NCBI GenBank assembly: GCA_046735115.1
Contig: JBKPSR010000027.1
Span: forward strand, 1 to 64,000
Direction of reading: 5' to 3'
DNA: 64,000 nucleotides
Origin: JACVRW01 sp046735115
GTDB taxonomy: Bacteria; Actinomycetota; Thermoleophilia; Solirubrobacterales; Thermoleophilaceae
A program made the position numbers and the translations under genes. Positions within the stretch are counted from its first letter, which is position 1. Each line of letters opens with the position of its first letter. Shown one piece after another: positions 57,232 to 64,000 of the stretch. The notes under the pieces were generated by a model. It did not search any database and was not told the origin of the DNA. It saw only the letters and a list, made by a program, of their open reading frames with translations.

Positions 57232-58743
57232 ATGGATGCTGAAGCCATGACCGTCACGGAATCTACGACGCGCACGATCGACAACTACATCGGCGGATCC
57301 TGGACGCCGTCCTCCTCGTCGGAGCAGCTCGACGTCACGAATCCCGCCACCGGCGAGGTGCTCGCCCGCGTCCCGCTGTCCAGCTCCGCCGATCTCGACA
57401 CCGCGGTGCGCGCGGCCCGTCAGGCGCTGCCGGCCTGGCGCGATGTCGCGGTGATAGCTCGCGCCCGAAAGCTGTTCGCCCTCCGCGAGGGCCTCGACGC
57501 CCGGCGCGAAGAGCTGGCTCGCTCCGTCACGACCGAGATGGGCAAGACGCTGACCGACGCGCGCGCCGAGGTCGCCCGGATGATCGAGATGGTGGAGGCC
57601 GCCTGCGCCATCCCGACGACGATGCAGGGCCGCATCCTCGAGGACGTCTCCCGCGGCATCGACGCCGAGACGATCCGCCAGCCGGTCGGTGTCTGCGGCG
57701 CGATCGTGCCGTTCAACTTCCCTGCGATGGTCCCGTTCTGGTTCCTGCCGTTCGCGATCGGGTGCGGGAACGCCTTCATCCTGAAGCCGTCCGAGCAGGT
57801 ACCCCTGACCCAGCAGATCGCCTTCGAGGTGCTCGACTCGCTCGACCTGCCGCCAGGGGTAGTGAACCTCGTGAACGGCGGACGCGATGTCGTGGAGGGC
57901 ATGCTCGACCACCCCGGCATCGACGCCATCTCGTTCGTGGGCTCGGCGCCGGTCGCCAAGATCGTCTACGAACGGGCGGCCAAGGCCGGCAAGCGCGTGC
58001 AGGCGCTCGGCGGCGCGAAGAACCACATGGTCGTGATGCCCGACGCCGTCGTCGACAAGACCGTGAACGGGATCATCGGCTCGGCGTTCGGCGCGGCCGG
58101 CCAGCGCTGCATGGCGGGCTCTGTGGTCGTCACGGTCGGCGAGGCGCACGAGCGGCTGCTGCCCGCTCTCAAGGAGGCCACCGAGGCGGTGCGCGTGGGC
58201 GACGGGCTCGACGAGCAGAACGAGCTCGGCCCGGTCGTATCCGAGGCGGCGCGCGAGCGCATCCTCGGGGCCGTGGAGCGCGGCGTCGACGAGGGCGCGG
58301 AGCTGCTCGTGGACGGGCGCGACCCGGGGATGGCCGAGGGCTGCTTCATCGGTGCGACGATCCTGACGGACGTCAAGCCCGGCATGGAGCTGGCGCGCGA
58401 GGAGATCTTCGGCCCCGTGCTGTCGCTGATCCACGTCGACACGCTCGACGAGGCGATCGAGACCGTGAACCGCTCGCGCTTCGGCAACGGCGTCTCGATC
58501 TTTACCGAGTCGGGAGCGGCCGTGCGCCGCTTCAAGCACGACGTGGAGGCCGGGATGGTCGGCGTGAACATCGGCGTCGCAGCGCCGGTCGCGTTCTTCC
58601 CGTTCTCGGGCTGGAAGGACAGCTTCCTCGGCGACCTGCACGCGCACGGAACGGACGCGGTCGACTTCTACACGCGCAAGAAGACGATCACGGCGCGCTA
58701 CTTCTCGAGCGGCGAGTCCGGCAGCTACTTCGTAGAGAACTGA
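57232..58743 (+). CDS. mmsA: CoA-acylating (methylmalonate-)semialdehyde dehydrogenase
   Basis: 503 residues from ATG 57232, or 498 from ATG 57247. Aldehyde-dehydrogenase fold with the MMSDH-specific segment PVGVCGAIVPFNFPAMVPFW, FILKPSEQVPLTQQIAFEVL, ISFVGSAPVAKIVYERAAKA, QALGGAKNHMVVMPDAV and the catalytic Cys block GSAFGAAGQRCMAGSVVVTV; FFPFSGWKDSFLGDLHAHG is at the C terminus. MMSDH converts methylmalonate or malonate semialdehyde to propionyl- or acetyl-CoA in valine and inositol breakdown. No other valine or inositol genes are adjacent, though azlCD follows. Confidence 0.93.
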   Translation: MDAEAMTVTESTTRTIDNYIGGSWTPSSSSEQLDVTNPATGEVLARVPLSSSADLDTAVRAARQALPAWRDVAVIARARKLFALREGLDARREELARSVTTEMGKTLTDARAEVARMIEMVEAACAIPTTMQGRILEDVSRGIDAETIRQPVGVCGAIVPFNFPAMVPFWFLPFAIGCGNAFILKPSEQVPLTQQIAFEVLDSLDLPPGVVNLVNGGRDVVEGMLDHPGIDAISFVGSAPVAKIVYERAAKAGKRVQALGGAKNHMVVMPDAVVDKTVNGIIGSAFGAAGQRCMAGSVVVTVGEAHERLLPALKEATEAVRVGDGLDEQNELGPVVSEAARERILGAVERGVDEGAELLVDGRDPGMAEGCFIGATILTDVKPGMELAREEIFGPVLSLIHVDTLDEAIETVNRSRFGNGVSIFTESGAAVRRFKHDVEAGMVGVNIGVAAPVAFFPFSGWKDSFLGDLHAHGTDAVDFYTRKKTITARYFSSGESGSYFVEN

Positions 58744-58758
58744 GCCCAGGGAGATCGC

Positions 58759-59492
58759 ATGGTCGCGCGCACCGCGCGCTCGCGGGTCGCCGCAGCGACG
58801 GCTTCAGGCGAGGCCTCCGCGTCGGCGCGCCGTTCGCGGTCGCGGGCGGCATCCTGGCCGTCTCGTTCGGGATCCTCGCCGTCGAGGGCGGCTTCTCGCC
58901 GCTCGCCGCAATCGTCTTCTCCGCCATCGTCTTCGCGGGCTCTGCGCAGTTCGCGTCCATCTCGATCATCGGGGCCGGGGGAGGCGCGGGGGCCGCCATA
59001 GCGGCTGCCGCGCTGATGAACTCCCGCTTCCTCCCGATGAGCGCCGCGGTCGGCCCGTCGTTCGGAGGCGGCCCGCTCAAGCGTGCGGCCAAGGGGCAGA
59101 CCGTCGTCGACGCGTCCTGGGCGCTGTCCTCGCGCGGCGACGGCAGCTTCGACGAGCACCTCCTGATCGGCGCATCTGCTCTGGCCTACCTCTCGTGGGT
59201 CGGCGGCACCGCGGTGGGCGCCGTCTGGGGCGACCACCTCGGCGATCCGAACTCGCTCGGCCTCGACGCCATCTTCCCCGCGTTCTTCTTCGGCCTGCTC
59301 CTGAACGAGCTGCGGAGCCCGCGCTCGCGCGGCGTCGCCGCGCTCGGCACCGCCATCGCGCTGGTGCTGGTTCCGCTAACCCCGCCGGGCGTGCCGGTGC
59401 TCGTGGCAAGCCTGGCGGCGCTCGTGGGCCTCACGAAGCGGGCGCGCGCCGAGGTACTCGAGCGCCAGGAGGCTGAGGGAGCCCCGCGATGA
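58759..59492 (+). CDS. azlC: AzlC, second copy, with apparent 5' frameshift
   Basis: The AzlC body (RRSDGFRRGLRVGAPFAVAG, FGILAVEGGFSPLAAIVFSA, IVFAGSAQFASISIIGAGGG, ALMNSRFLPMSAAVGPSF) is intact and in one frame to 59492, but that frame has no ATG, GTG or TTG near the expected N terminus. The only good start, ATG 58759 after AGGGAG, is in another frame; one missing base (or a -1 slip) within about 58761-58797 would join MVARTARSRVAA to SDGFRRG. So it is either a sequencing error, a recently broken gene, or a frameshifted start. It otherwise matches the 23365 azlC, sharing FAGSAQF and DxSWALSS. Confidence 0.7.
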
Positions 59493-59794
59493 GCACGCCC
59501 GCGGTCGTCATCGCGGCCTGCTGCGCGATCACCGCGGCGATAAAGGCGATCGGCCCGGTTGCGCTCGGCGGCCGCGAGCTGCCCACGTGGTTCACCAGCG
59601 TCGTGATCTTGCTGTCGCCCGCGCTCCTGGCCGCGCTGGTGGCAACCCAGGCGTTCGCCAACGGCGCTCACCTCGCCATCGACGCGGATACCGCCGGCGT
59701 GGCTGTGGGCGGCCTCGCCATCTGGCGGACGGGCTCGATCATCGGGTGTGTCGTGCTCGCCGCGGCGGTCACCGCCGGGGTCCGCGCCCTCTGA
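59489..59794 (+). CDS. azlD: AzlD subunit, second copy
   Basis: 101 residues from ATG 59489, overlapping the azlC stop. It shows VVIAACCAITAAIKAIGPVA, LGGRELPTWFTSVVILLSPA, LLAALVATQAFANGAHLAID and IIGCVVLAAAVTAGVRAL; the GGRELP motif matches GRELPEP of the other AzlD. Its intactness argues that the pair is still used, so the azlC irregularity may be technical. Confidence 0.9.
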   Translation: MSTPAVVIAACCAITAAIKAIGPVALGGRELPTWFTSVVILLSPALLAALVATQAFANGAHLAIDADTAGVAVGGLAIWRTGSIIGCVVLAAAVTAGVRAL

Positions 59795-59869
59795 GCCACC
59801 GGTTAACCGCACCCGCGCACCCCTGATAGCTCCATGGTTCCGGCACCGCCGCCGCGGCATCCTGATCCC

Positions 59870-60118
59870 ATGACGGCAAACGCCCACACAAGCAACCCGA
59901 CAACAACCGACAACACCCTCGACGGGGCCCGCGCCTGGTTCGCCGAGCACGGCCTCTCACGGAGCCCGGACGATCGCGTGATCGCCGGCGTGAGCGGCGC
60001 ATTTGCTCGGCGATTTCGCGTCAACCCGTTCCTCGCCCGTGTAATCACCGTGGCGGCCGCGATCGGCTTCACGCCGCTCGCCTATGTCGCGCTGTGGGTG
60101 ATGATGCCCTCGGAGTAG
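59870..60118 (+). CDS. PspC-domain protein
   Basis: 82 residues from ATG 59870 (ATG 59834 would add 12). The PspC domain is clear: LSRSPDDRVIAGVSGAFARR then FRVNPFLARVITVAAAIGFT and PLAYVALWVMMPSE with one or two hydrophobic segments. The N-terminal part (DGARAWFAEHGL) is a short helix. PspC proteins sense or relay envelope stress. The gene stands alone before a converging desaturase. Confidence 0.85.
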   Translation: MTANAHTSNPTTTDNTLDGARAWFAEHGLSRSPDDRVIAGVSGAFARRFRVNPFLARVITVAAAIGFTPLAYVALWVMMPSE

Positions 60119-60124
60119 GGCAGG

Positions 60125-61087
60125 CTAGGCGGCGTCGGCAGGCAGCGCTTTGCGCGCCTGCCGACGTTCGTCGATCCGCACGACGTCCCAGACGAGCCCC
60201 GTTGTCTCGAGTGTGCGGATGACGATCCACGAGGGGTCGACCTGCCACCAGCGCAGACCGTGTCGCGCCGACGTCGGGAAGGCGTGATGATTGTTGTGCC
60301 ACGACTCGCCGAACGTGGGGAGCGACAGCCATGCGAGGTTGCGCGACTCGTCGCCGGTCTCGTAGTCACGACGGCCGAAGAAGTGGCAGAGCGAGTTGAT
60401 GCTGTAGGTCACGTGGTGCACCACGAGCATCCGCACGCCGCCGCCCCAGAGGAGGCCTGTGAGCCCGGTCATCAGCGTGCCACCGATGAGGTAGCCGAGC
60501 CCGAACGGCAGCACCAGGCCGCCGAGCGCCCACCAGAGGAAGGTTCTGTCGATGAAGTTGATCGTGGGATCTTTGAGCAGGTCGGGTGCGTAGCGGTCGC
60601 GCTTGCCTCGCTGCGTGTGGATGAACAGCCAGCCGACGTGGGCGTGCACCAGGCCGCGGATCGCGCCGCTCCAGCCGCTCCCGTGCCCGACGTGTGGGCT
60701 GTGGGGATCGCCCTCCTGATCGGAGAACGCATGATGCTTGCGGTGATCCGCCACCCACGAGATCACCGGGCCCTCGATGGCGATCGATCCCATGGCCGCG
60801 AGCGCGAAGTGGACCGGCTTCCTCGCCTTGAAGCTGCGATGGGTCAGGTGGCGGTGAAAGCCGACGGTCACGCCCAAGGCGCAGACGAAGTACATAATCA
60901 CGAACACGGCGACGTCGCTCCAATGCAGCCATGAGTTCCACAGCTGCCAGCAGACGATCCCAAGCGCTATGAACGGCAGCGCGGTGATCGTGCCCGTGGC
61001 GATCCGGTCGGCGGTCTCGTTCTTGACTGGCTGGACGTCGTCTGCCGTGGGCCCGACGGGCTCCGCGACAATCTCGTGCGTTGTCAA
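60125..61087 (-). CDS. Acyl-CoA/fatty-acid desaturase (delta-9 type)
   Basis: 320 residues from TTG 61087, which has GGGGAG about 11 bp upstream. All three histidine boxes are present: GFHRHLTHRSF, ADHRKHHAFSDQEGDPHSPH and FGESWHNNHHAFPTSARHGL, with four membrane helices (TALPFIALGIVCWQLWNSWL; VFVIMYFVCALGVTVG). This is the di-iron membrane desaturase family that places a double bond in acyl chains, lowering membrane melting temperature. It is divergent from a DEAD-box RNA helicase. Confidence 0.94.
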   Translation of the reverse strand: MTTHEIVAEPVGPTADDVQPVKNETADRIATGTITALPFIALGIVCWQLWNSWLHWSDVAVFVIMYFVCALGVTVGFHRHLTHRSFKARKPVHFALAAMGSIAIEGPVISWVADHRKHHAFSDQEGDPHSPHVGHGSGWSGAIRGLVHAHVGWLFIHTQRGKRDRYAPDLLKDPTINFIDRTFLWWALGGLVLPFGLGYLIGGTLMTGLTGLLWGGGVRMLVVHHVTYSINSLCHFFGRRDYETGDESRNLAWLSLPTFGESWHNNHHAFPTSARHGLRWWQVDPSWIVIRTLETTGLVWDVVRIDERRQARKALPADAA

Positions 61088-61262
61088 CTGGCTGGCTCCC
61101 CTTGCTTCGCGGCCCCCCGCTGGCCGTGCAGGACCCTACCCAAAGACGGGATTCGAGGTATCACCCTGCTAGGTTCAGGCGAGTGGGCGGCGTCGTCGCC
61201 CGCGAGGTTCTCGTCTCCGGTGGCAGCAGCGATCTGGGTCAGGTGAATCTCCCAGATAGCCA

Positions 61263-61284
61263 GCGGCCGTCTCTGAGCGGCCGC
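61263..61284 (+). promoter_or_regulatory. GC hairpin just before helicase ribosome site
   Basis: GCGGCCG (61263-61269) pairs with CGGCCGC (61278-61284) around TCTCTGAG, 3 bp before CAGGAGA, the helicase ribosome site. It is part of a leader of up to about 200 nt in the divergent gap. The sequence alone cannot show whether it regulates translation. Confidence 0.35.
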
Positions 61285-61297
61285 CGTCAGGAGAACG

Positions 61298-62497
61298 ATG
61301 AACAAGAAGTCCTTTGCCGATCTCGGCGTCTCGCCGGTGATCGCGCGTTGTCTCGCCGAACGAGGCATCAAAGCCCCTTTCCCCGTTCAGGCGGCGGTTA
61401 TTCCGGACGCGCTCGCCGGCCATGACGTGCTCATGAAGTCGCCGACCGGCTCGGGCAAGACGCTCGCGCTCGGCATACCGCTCGTCGAGCGCATCAAGGC
61501 AACGGACGCGCGCGCCGCAGCGCTCGTCCTGGCGCCGACGCGCGAGCTGGTAAGCCAGATCGTCGAGGAGATGCACCCGCTTGCCGCCGCCCGGGCGCTG
61601 TCTGTGGCCGCGGTGTACGGCGGCGTCGGCATCGAGAAGCAGGCCAACCTCGCCGGCAGGGCCCACATCATCGTGGCCACTCCCGGCCGGCTGGAGGACC
61701 TGCTCGGCCGCCGGGCCGTGCGGCTCGAGCGCGTGCGCGTGCTGGCCCTCGATGAGGCCGACCGCATGCTGGACATGGGGTTCCGCCCGCCCGTCGACCG
61801 GATCGTGGCCCAGGTGCCCCGGGACCGGCAGACGCTTTTCCTGTCCGCGACGCTCGACGGCGAGACCGGGCGCATCGCGGCCGACTACACCTGCGACGCC
61901 CGCCGTCACGAACACGCGCCGAGCGCGGAGGCGCGAGCCGACGTCGAGCACCGCTTCCTCGCGGTGGCCCACGAGGACAAGCTCGACTCGCTCGTGCAGG
62001 CGCTTCGTGGCGAGGATGCGGGGCGCACGCTCGTGTTCGTCCGGACGAAGCGCGGCGCGGACCGGCTGGTGAAGCGGCTCGCGCGGCACGGGGTCGACGC
62101 CGCCGCGATGCACGGCGACAAGTCACAGGCGCAGCGTGAGAAGGCGCTGAGGCGCTTCCACAACGGCAACCTCGCGGCACTCGTGGCAACGGACGTTGCG
62201 GCCCGCGGGATCGATGTGGACGACATCACGCAGGTCGTGAACTTCGACGCCCCCGAAGATCGCGAGACCTACGTGCACCGGATCGGCCGCACCGGCCGGG
62301 CGGGACGAACGGGGGTCGGCGTGACCTTCGTGATGCACGACCAGGCGCGTGACGTCGGGAAGATCGCGCACCAGCTCCGGCTCCACACGCAGTTCGAGCA
62401 GAGTGGGCTGCGGGCGGCCCGTGGCGCGGCGATACCTTCCCGGCACGGTGAGCGCAGGCATCCCGCACGTCGCAGGCGTCGAGCACCGGTTCGTTGA
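61298..62497 (+). CDS. DEAD-box RNA helicase
   Basis: 399 residues from ATG 61298 (AGGAGA 4-9 bp upstream). Full motif set: Q-motif KSFADLGVSPVIARCLAERG and PFPVQAAVIP, motif I SPTGSGKTLALGIPLVERIK, motif Ia LAPTRELVSQIVEEM, motif II VLALDEADRMLDMGFRPPVD, motif III LFLSATLDGETG, motif V LVATDVAARGIDVDDITQVV and motif VI YVHRIGRTGRAGRTGVG. RhlE/CsdA-class; such helicases act in ribosome assembly and RNA decay, often in the cold. The basic C terminus (RHGERRHPARRRRRAPVR) overlaps the next gene's start by 50 bp. Confidence 0.95.
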   Translation: MNKKSFADLGVSPVIARCLAERGIKAPFPVQAAVIPDALAGHDVLMKSPTGSGKTLALGIPLVERIKATDARAAALVLAPTRELVSQIVEEMHPLAAARALSVAAVYGGVGIEKQANLAGRAHIIVATPGRLEDLLGRRAVRLERVRVLALDEADRMLDMGFRPPVDRIVAQVPRDRQTLFLSATLDGETGRIAADYTCDARRHEHAPSAEARADVEHRFLAVAHEDKLDSLVQALRGEDAGRTLVFVRTKRGADRLVKRLARHGVDAAAMHGDKSQAQREKALRRFHNGNLAALVATDVAARGIDVDDITQVVNFDAPEDRETYVHRIGRTGRAGRTGVGVTFVMHDQARDVGKIAHQLRLHTQFEQSGLRAARGAAIPSRHGERRHPARRRRRAPVR

Positions 62498-63278
62498 CGC
62501 CGGCGGGCTTCGCACTCATGTAGCGCTCGCGGGTGAGGGGCCGCCCGTCGTGCTGCTGCATGGATGGCCGCAGCACTGGTACCTGTGGCGCGACGTCGTC
62601 CCGCTGGTAGCGCCGCACGCGCGCGTGATTGTGCCCGACTTCCGCGGGTTCGGCTGGACCGACGCGCCGCGGGCCGGCTACGAGATGGACCAGCTGAAGC
62701 GGGACATCCTGGCGCTGGTCGACGAGCTCGGCCTGGAGGACTTCTCCATCGCGGGTCACGACTGGGGCGGTTTCGTCGGCTTCCTGCTGGCCCTCGAGCG
62801 GCCGGAGCGCGTCAAGAGCTTCCTCGCGCTGAACATCATCCCTCCGTGGCGCGGACCGGACCGGACCGCGCTGCGCGACGCCTGGCGGCTCGCCTACATG
62901 CCGATGCTGGCGGTTCCAGGGCTCGGCCGGCGGACCGGACGCGCCGTCGCACGCCGGGGGCTCAGCGACTCCGGCCTCGATCCGACAGACGTGGATGCGT
63001 TCGTCAGCCGGCTCGGCCCAGTGACCGAGCGTCTCTACGGGACCTTCCTGCGTGGGCTGCCCGCGCTGCTCCGCGGGCGCTACTCCGCAGCAGACCTGCG
63101 TGTGCCGAGCAGGCTCGTCTTCGGTGCACGCGACCCCGTGCTCACCACGCGCGCGGCGACGGCGGCGGCGGCGCAGTCGGACAGCCTCGACCTCGAGCTG
63201 GTCCACGACGCCGGCCATTTCGTCGTCGACCAGCGGCCCGAGCTCGTGGCCGACCGGCTGCTGGACGTGCTCCCGTAG
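62448..63278 (+). CDS. Alpha/beta hydrolase
   Basis: 276 residues from GTG 62448, inside the 3' end of the helicase gene. Motifs: VVLLHGWPQHWYLWRDVVPL (oxyanion loop), VIVPDFRGFGWTDAPRAGYE, LEDFSIAGHDWGGFVGFLLA (nucleophile Asp in GHDWGG), LVFGARDPVLTTRAAT and HDAGHFVVDQRPELV (catalytic His). The Asp nucleophile and HGWP element fit an epoxide hydrolase or haloalkane dehalogenase-like subgroup. The substrate is unknown. Confidence 0.92.
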   Translation: MSAGIPHVAGVEHRFVDAGGLRTHVALAGEGPPVVLLHGWPQHWYLWRDVVPLVAPHARVIVPDFRGFGWTDAPRAGYEMDQLKRDILALVDELGLEDFSIAGHDWGGFVGFLLALERPERVKSFLALNIIPPWRGPDRTALRDAWRLAYMPMLAVPGLGRRTGRAVARRGLSDSGLDPTDVDAFVSRLGPVTERLYGTFLRGLPALLRGRYSAADLRVPSRLVFGARDPVLTTRAATAAAAQSDSLDLELVHDAGHFVVDQRPELVADRLLDVLP

Positions 63279-63285
63279 CGGCCGG

Positions 63286-64000
63286 TCATCCGCTGCGTCG
63301 AACCGGTTGTGCCTGTGAACGCTGCGGCCCCGCTCCATCCGAACCTTGGCGGAATGGTCGGGCCGGTGCAGCGGCTGAGCGCCGCGCTCTGACAGGTCTC
63401 GAGCATCTCACCTGGTAGACGGACGTGAAGCCGGTCTCGAAGCCGCGCCGCGCGCCCCTCAGGTAGAGCCGCCACACGCGCACGCGCTCGGGGCCGCCCA
63501 GGCGGATCGCCTCGTCCAGGCGGTCGTCGAAGCGACGCGCCCAGTGCCGCAGGGTCTCGGCGTAGTCGTCCCTGAAGCCCTCCACGTGGTGCGTCTCGAG
63601 CCCCGCCCGCTCCAGCGCCGTCTGTACGCGCGAGAGATGCAGGGGAGCGCCGTCGGGGAAGATGTAGCGCTGCGTGAAGGCTCCGGCCTCGGGCTCGCCC
63701 ATTCGCAGGCGCGCGATCCCGTGGTTCAGCACGCGCCCGCCCGGCTTGACGAGCTGCGCGAGCTGGCGTGCGTACACGTCGATCTGCCTCGAGCCCACGT
63801 GCTCGACCATGCCGATGCTCGCGACCGCGTCGAACGGCCCGTCTACGATCGCGCGGTAGTCCTGCACGCGGATCTCGATGCGGTCGGCGAGCCCTCGCTC
63901 GGCGACGCGCTTGCGCGCCAGCGCGGCCTGCCGCTCCGACAGCGTGATGCCGACGACACTCACGCCGTGCCTCTCGGCGGCGTGGATCGCGAAGCTCCCC
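63286..64000 (-). CDS. Cyclopropane-fatty-acyl-phospholipid synthase-like (5' end outside window)
   Basis: The frame is open through the right edge, so the N terminus is missing. The visible part has the SAM-dependent CFA/MmaA pattern: AERHGVSVVGITLSERQAAL, DYRAIVDGPFDAVASIGMVE, HVGSRQIDVYARQLAQLVKP, GGRVLNHGIARLR and RYIFPDGAPLHLSRVQTALE, then the C-terminal FRDDYAETLRHWARRFDDRL. This family adds a methylene bridge or methyl to unsaturated acyl chains, a natural partner of the desaturase at 60125. The last ~30 residues are Arg/Ala/Pro rich, and the real stop might be earlier in related proteins. Confidence 0.88.
   Translation of the reverse strand, partial: GSFAIHAAERHGVSVVGITLSERQAALARKRVAERGLADRIEIRVQDYRAIVDGPFDAVASIGMVEHVGSRQIDVYARQLAQLVKPGGRVLNHGIARLRMGEPEAGAFTQRYIFPDGAPLHLSRVQTALERAGLETHHVEGFRDDYAETLRHWARRFDDRLDEAIRLGGPERVRVWRLYLRGARRGFETGFTSVYQVRCSRPVRARRSAAAPARPFRQGSDGAGPQRSQAQPVRRSG

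Noticed and set aside
1..64000. Search for CRISPR arrays, tRNAs, rRNA, insertion sequences and phage or defence genes
   Set aside because: No regularly spaced direct repeats, no T-loop-like GGTTCGA outside the TPP riboswitch, no transposase or integrase motifs, and no recognisable restriction, toxin-antitoxin or other defence module were seen.

Overview
The window is very GC-rich, gene-dense, and has frequent 4-base ATGA/GTGA overlaps and many GTG/TTG starts. Gene content points to an actinobacterium, most likely of the Thermoleophilia/Solirubrobacterales type: a six-gene Mce operon that carries its own ATPase, an actinobacterial-type integration host factor (mIHF), an F420-dependent LLM oxidoreductase, a CGNR zinc-finger regulator, SARP/BTAD and LuxR-ATPase regulators. 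This placement is inferred from gene families only. I saw no rRNA, tRNA, CRISPR array, insertion sequence or phage gene.

Layout. 1-3.6 kb: the 5' part of a large AAA-ATPase (MalT/LuxR-like) regulator running off the left edge, a tiny Cys protein and a lipoprotein. 3.8-18.4 kb: a long plus-strand transport operon with two MlaE/YrbE permeases, an MlaF-type ATPase, six Mce (MlaD-domain) proteins, an RND/MmpL-like exporter and a membrane-anchored redoxin, read as an envelope lipid-trafficking machine. 18.4-25.3 kb: small hypothetical genes, a VOC protein, mIHF, pyruvate kinase behind an attenuator-like leader, a CGNR regulator, AzlCD and an EamA exporter. 25.4-29.3 kb: a serine-palmitoyltransferase-like alpha-oxoamine synthase divergent from a large GNAT-fold protein resembling bacterial ceramide synthase, then a HhH-GPD glycosylase and MsrB. 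29.3-34 kb: a 1093-residue fusion of a SARP-type DNA-binding regulator, beta-propeller and peptide-binding domain, plus two secreted proteins. 34-39.8 kb: GNAT, cupin, 1-Cys peroxiredoxin and a TPP-riboswitch-controlled ThiXYZ-type ABC transporter downstream of an MFS gene. 39.8-46.5 kb: a membrane GGDEF-EAL protein translationally coupled to a second alpha-oxoamine synthase, then a VWA/MoxR pair. 46.5-57.2 kb: F420 enzyme, SRPBCC, O-methyltransferase, MOSC, citrate synthase, 14-TM MFS exporter, HD-GYP, a sulfatase-fold enzyme with Thr at the usual Cys site, NfeD and slipin. 57.2-64 kb: methylmalonate-semialdehyde-type dehydrogenase, a second AzlCD pair with a probable frameshift in azlC, PspC, fatty-acid desaturase, DEAD-box helicase, alpha/beta hydrolase, and a cyclopropane-fatty-acid-synthase-like gene running off the right edge.

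How they fit together. The recurring theme is the cell envelope: lipid import/trafficking (Mce), possible sphingolipid formation, desaturation and cyclopropanation, NfeD/slipin, PspC. A second theme is cyclic-di-GMP signalling (GGDEF-EAL and HD-GYP). Non-coding structure includes a dispersed 32-bp hairpin element (three good copies and one decayed copy, with compensatory stem changes), a TPP riboswitch whose 5' half is also the end of an upstream coding sequence, and leader hairpins before pyk, the peroxiredoxin and the helicase. No intergenic stretch exceeds about 300 bp. All domain calls were made by eye from translated sequence, without database searches.
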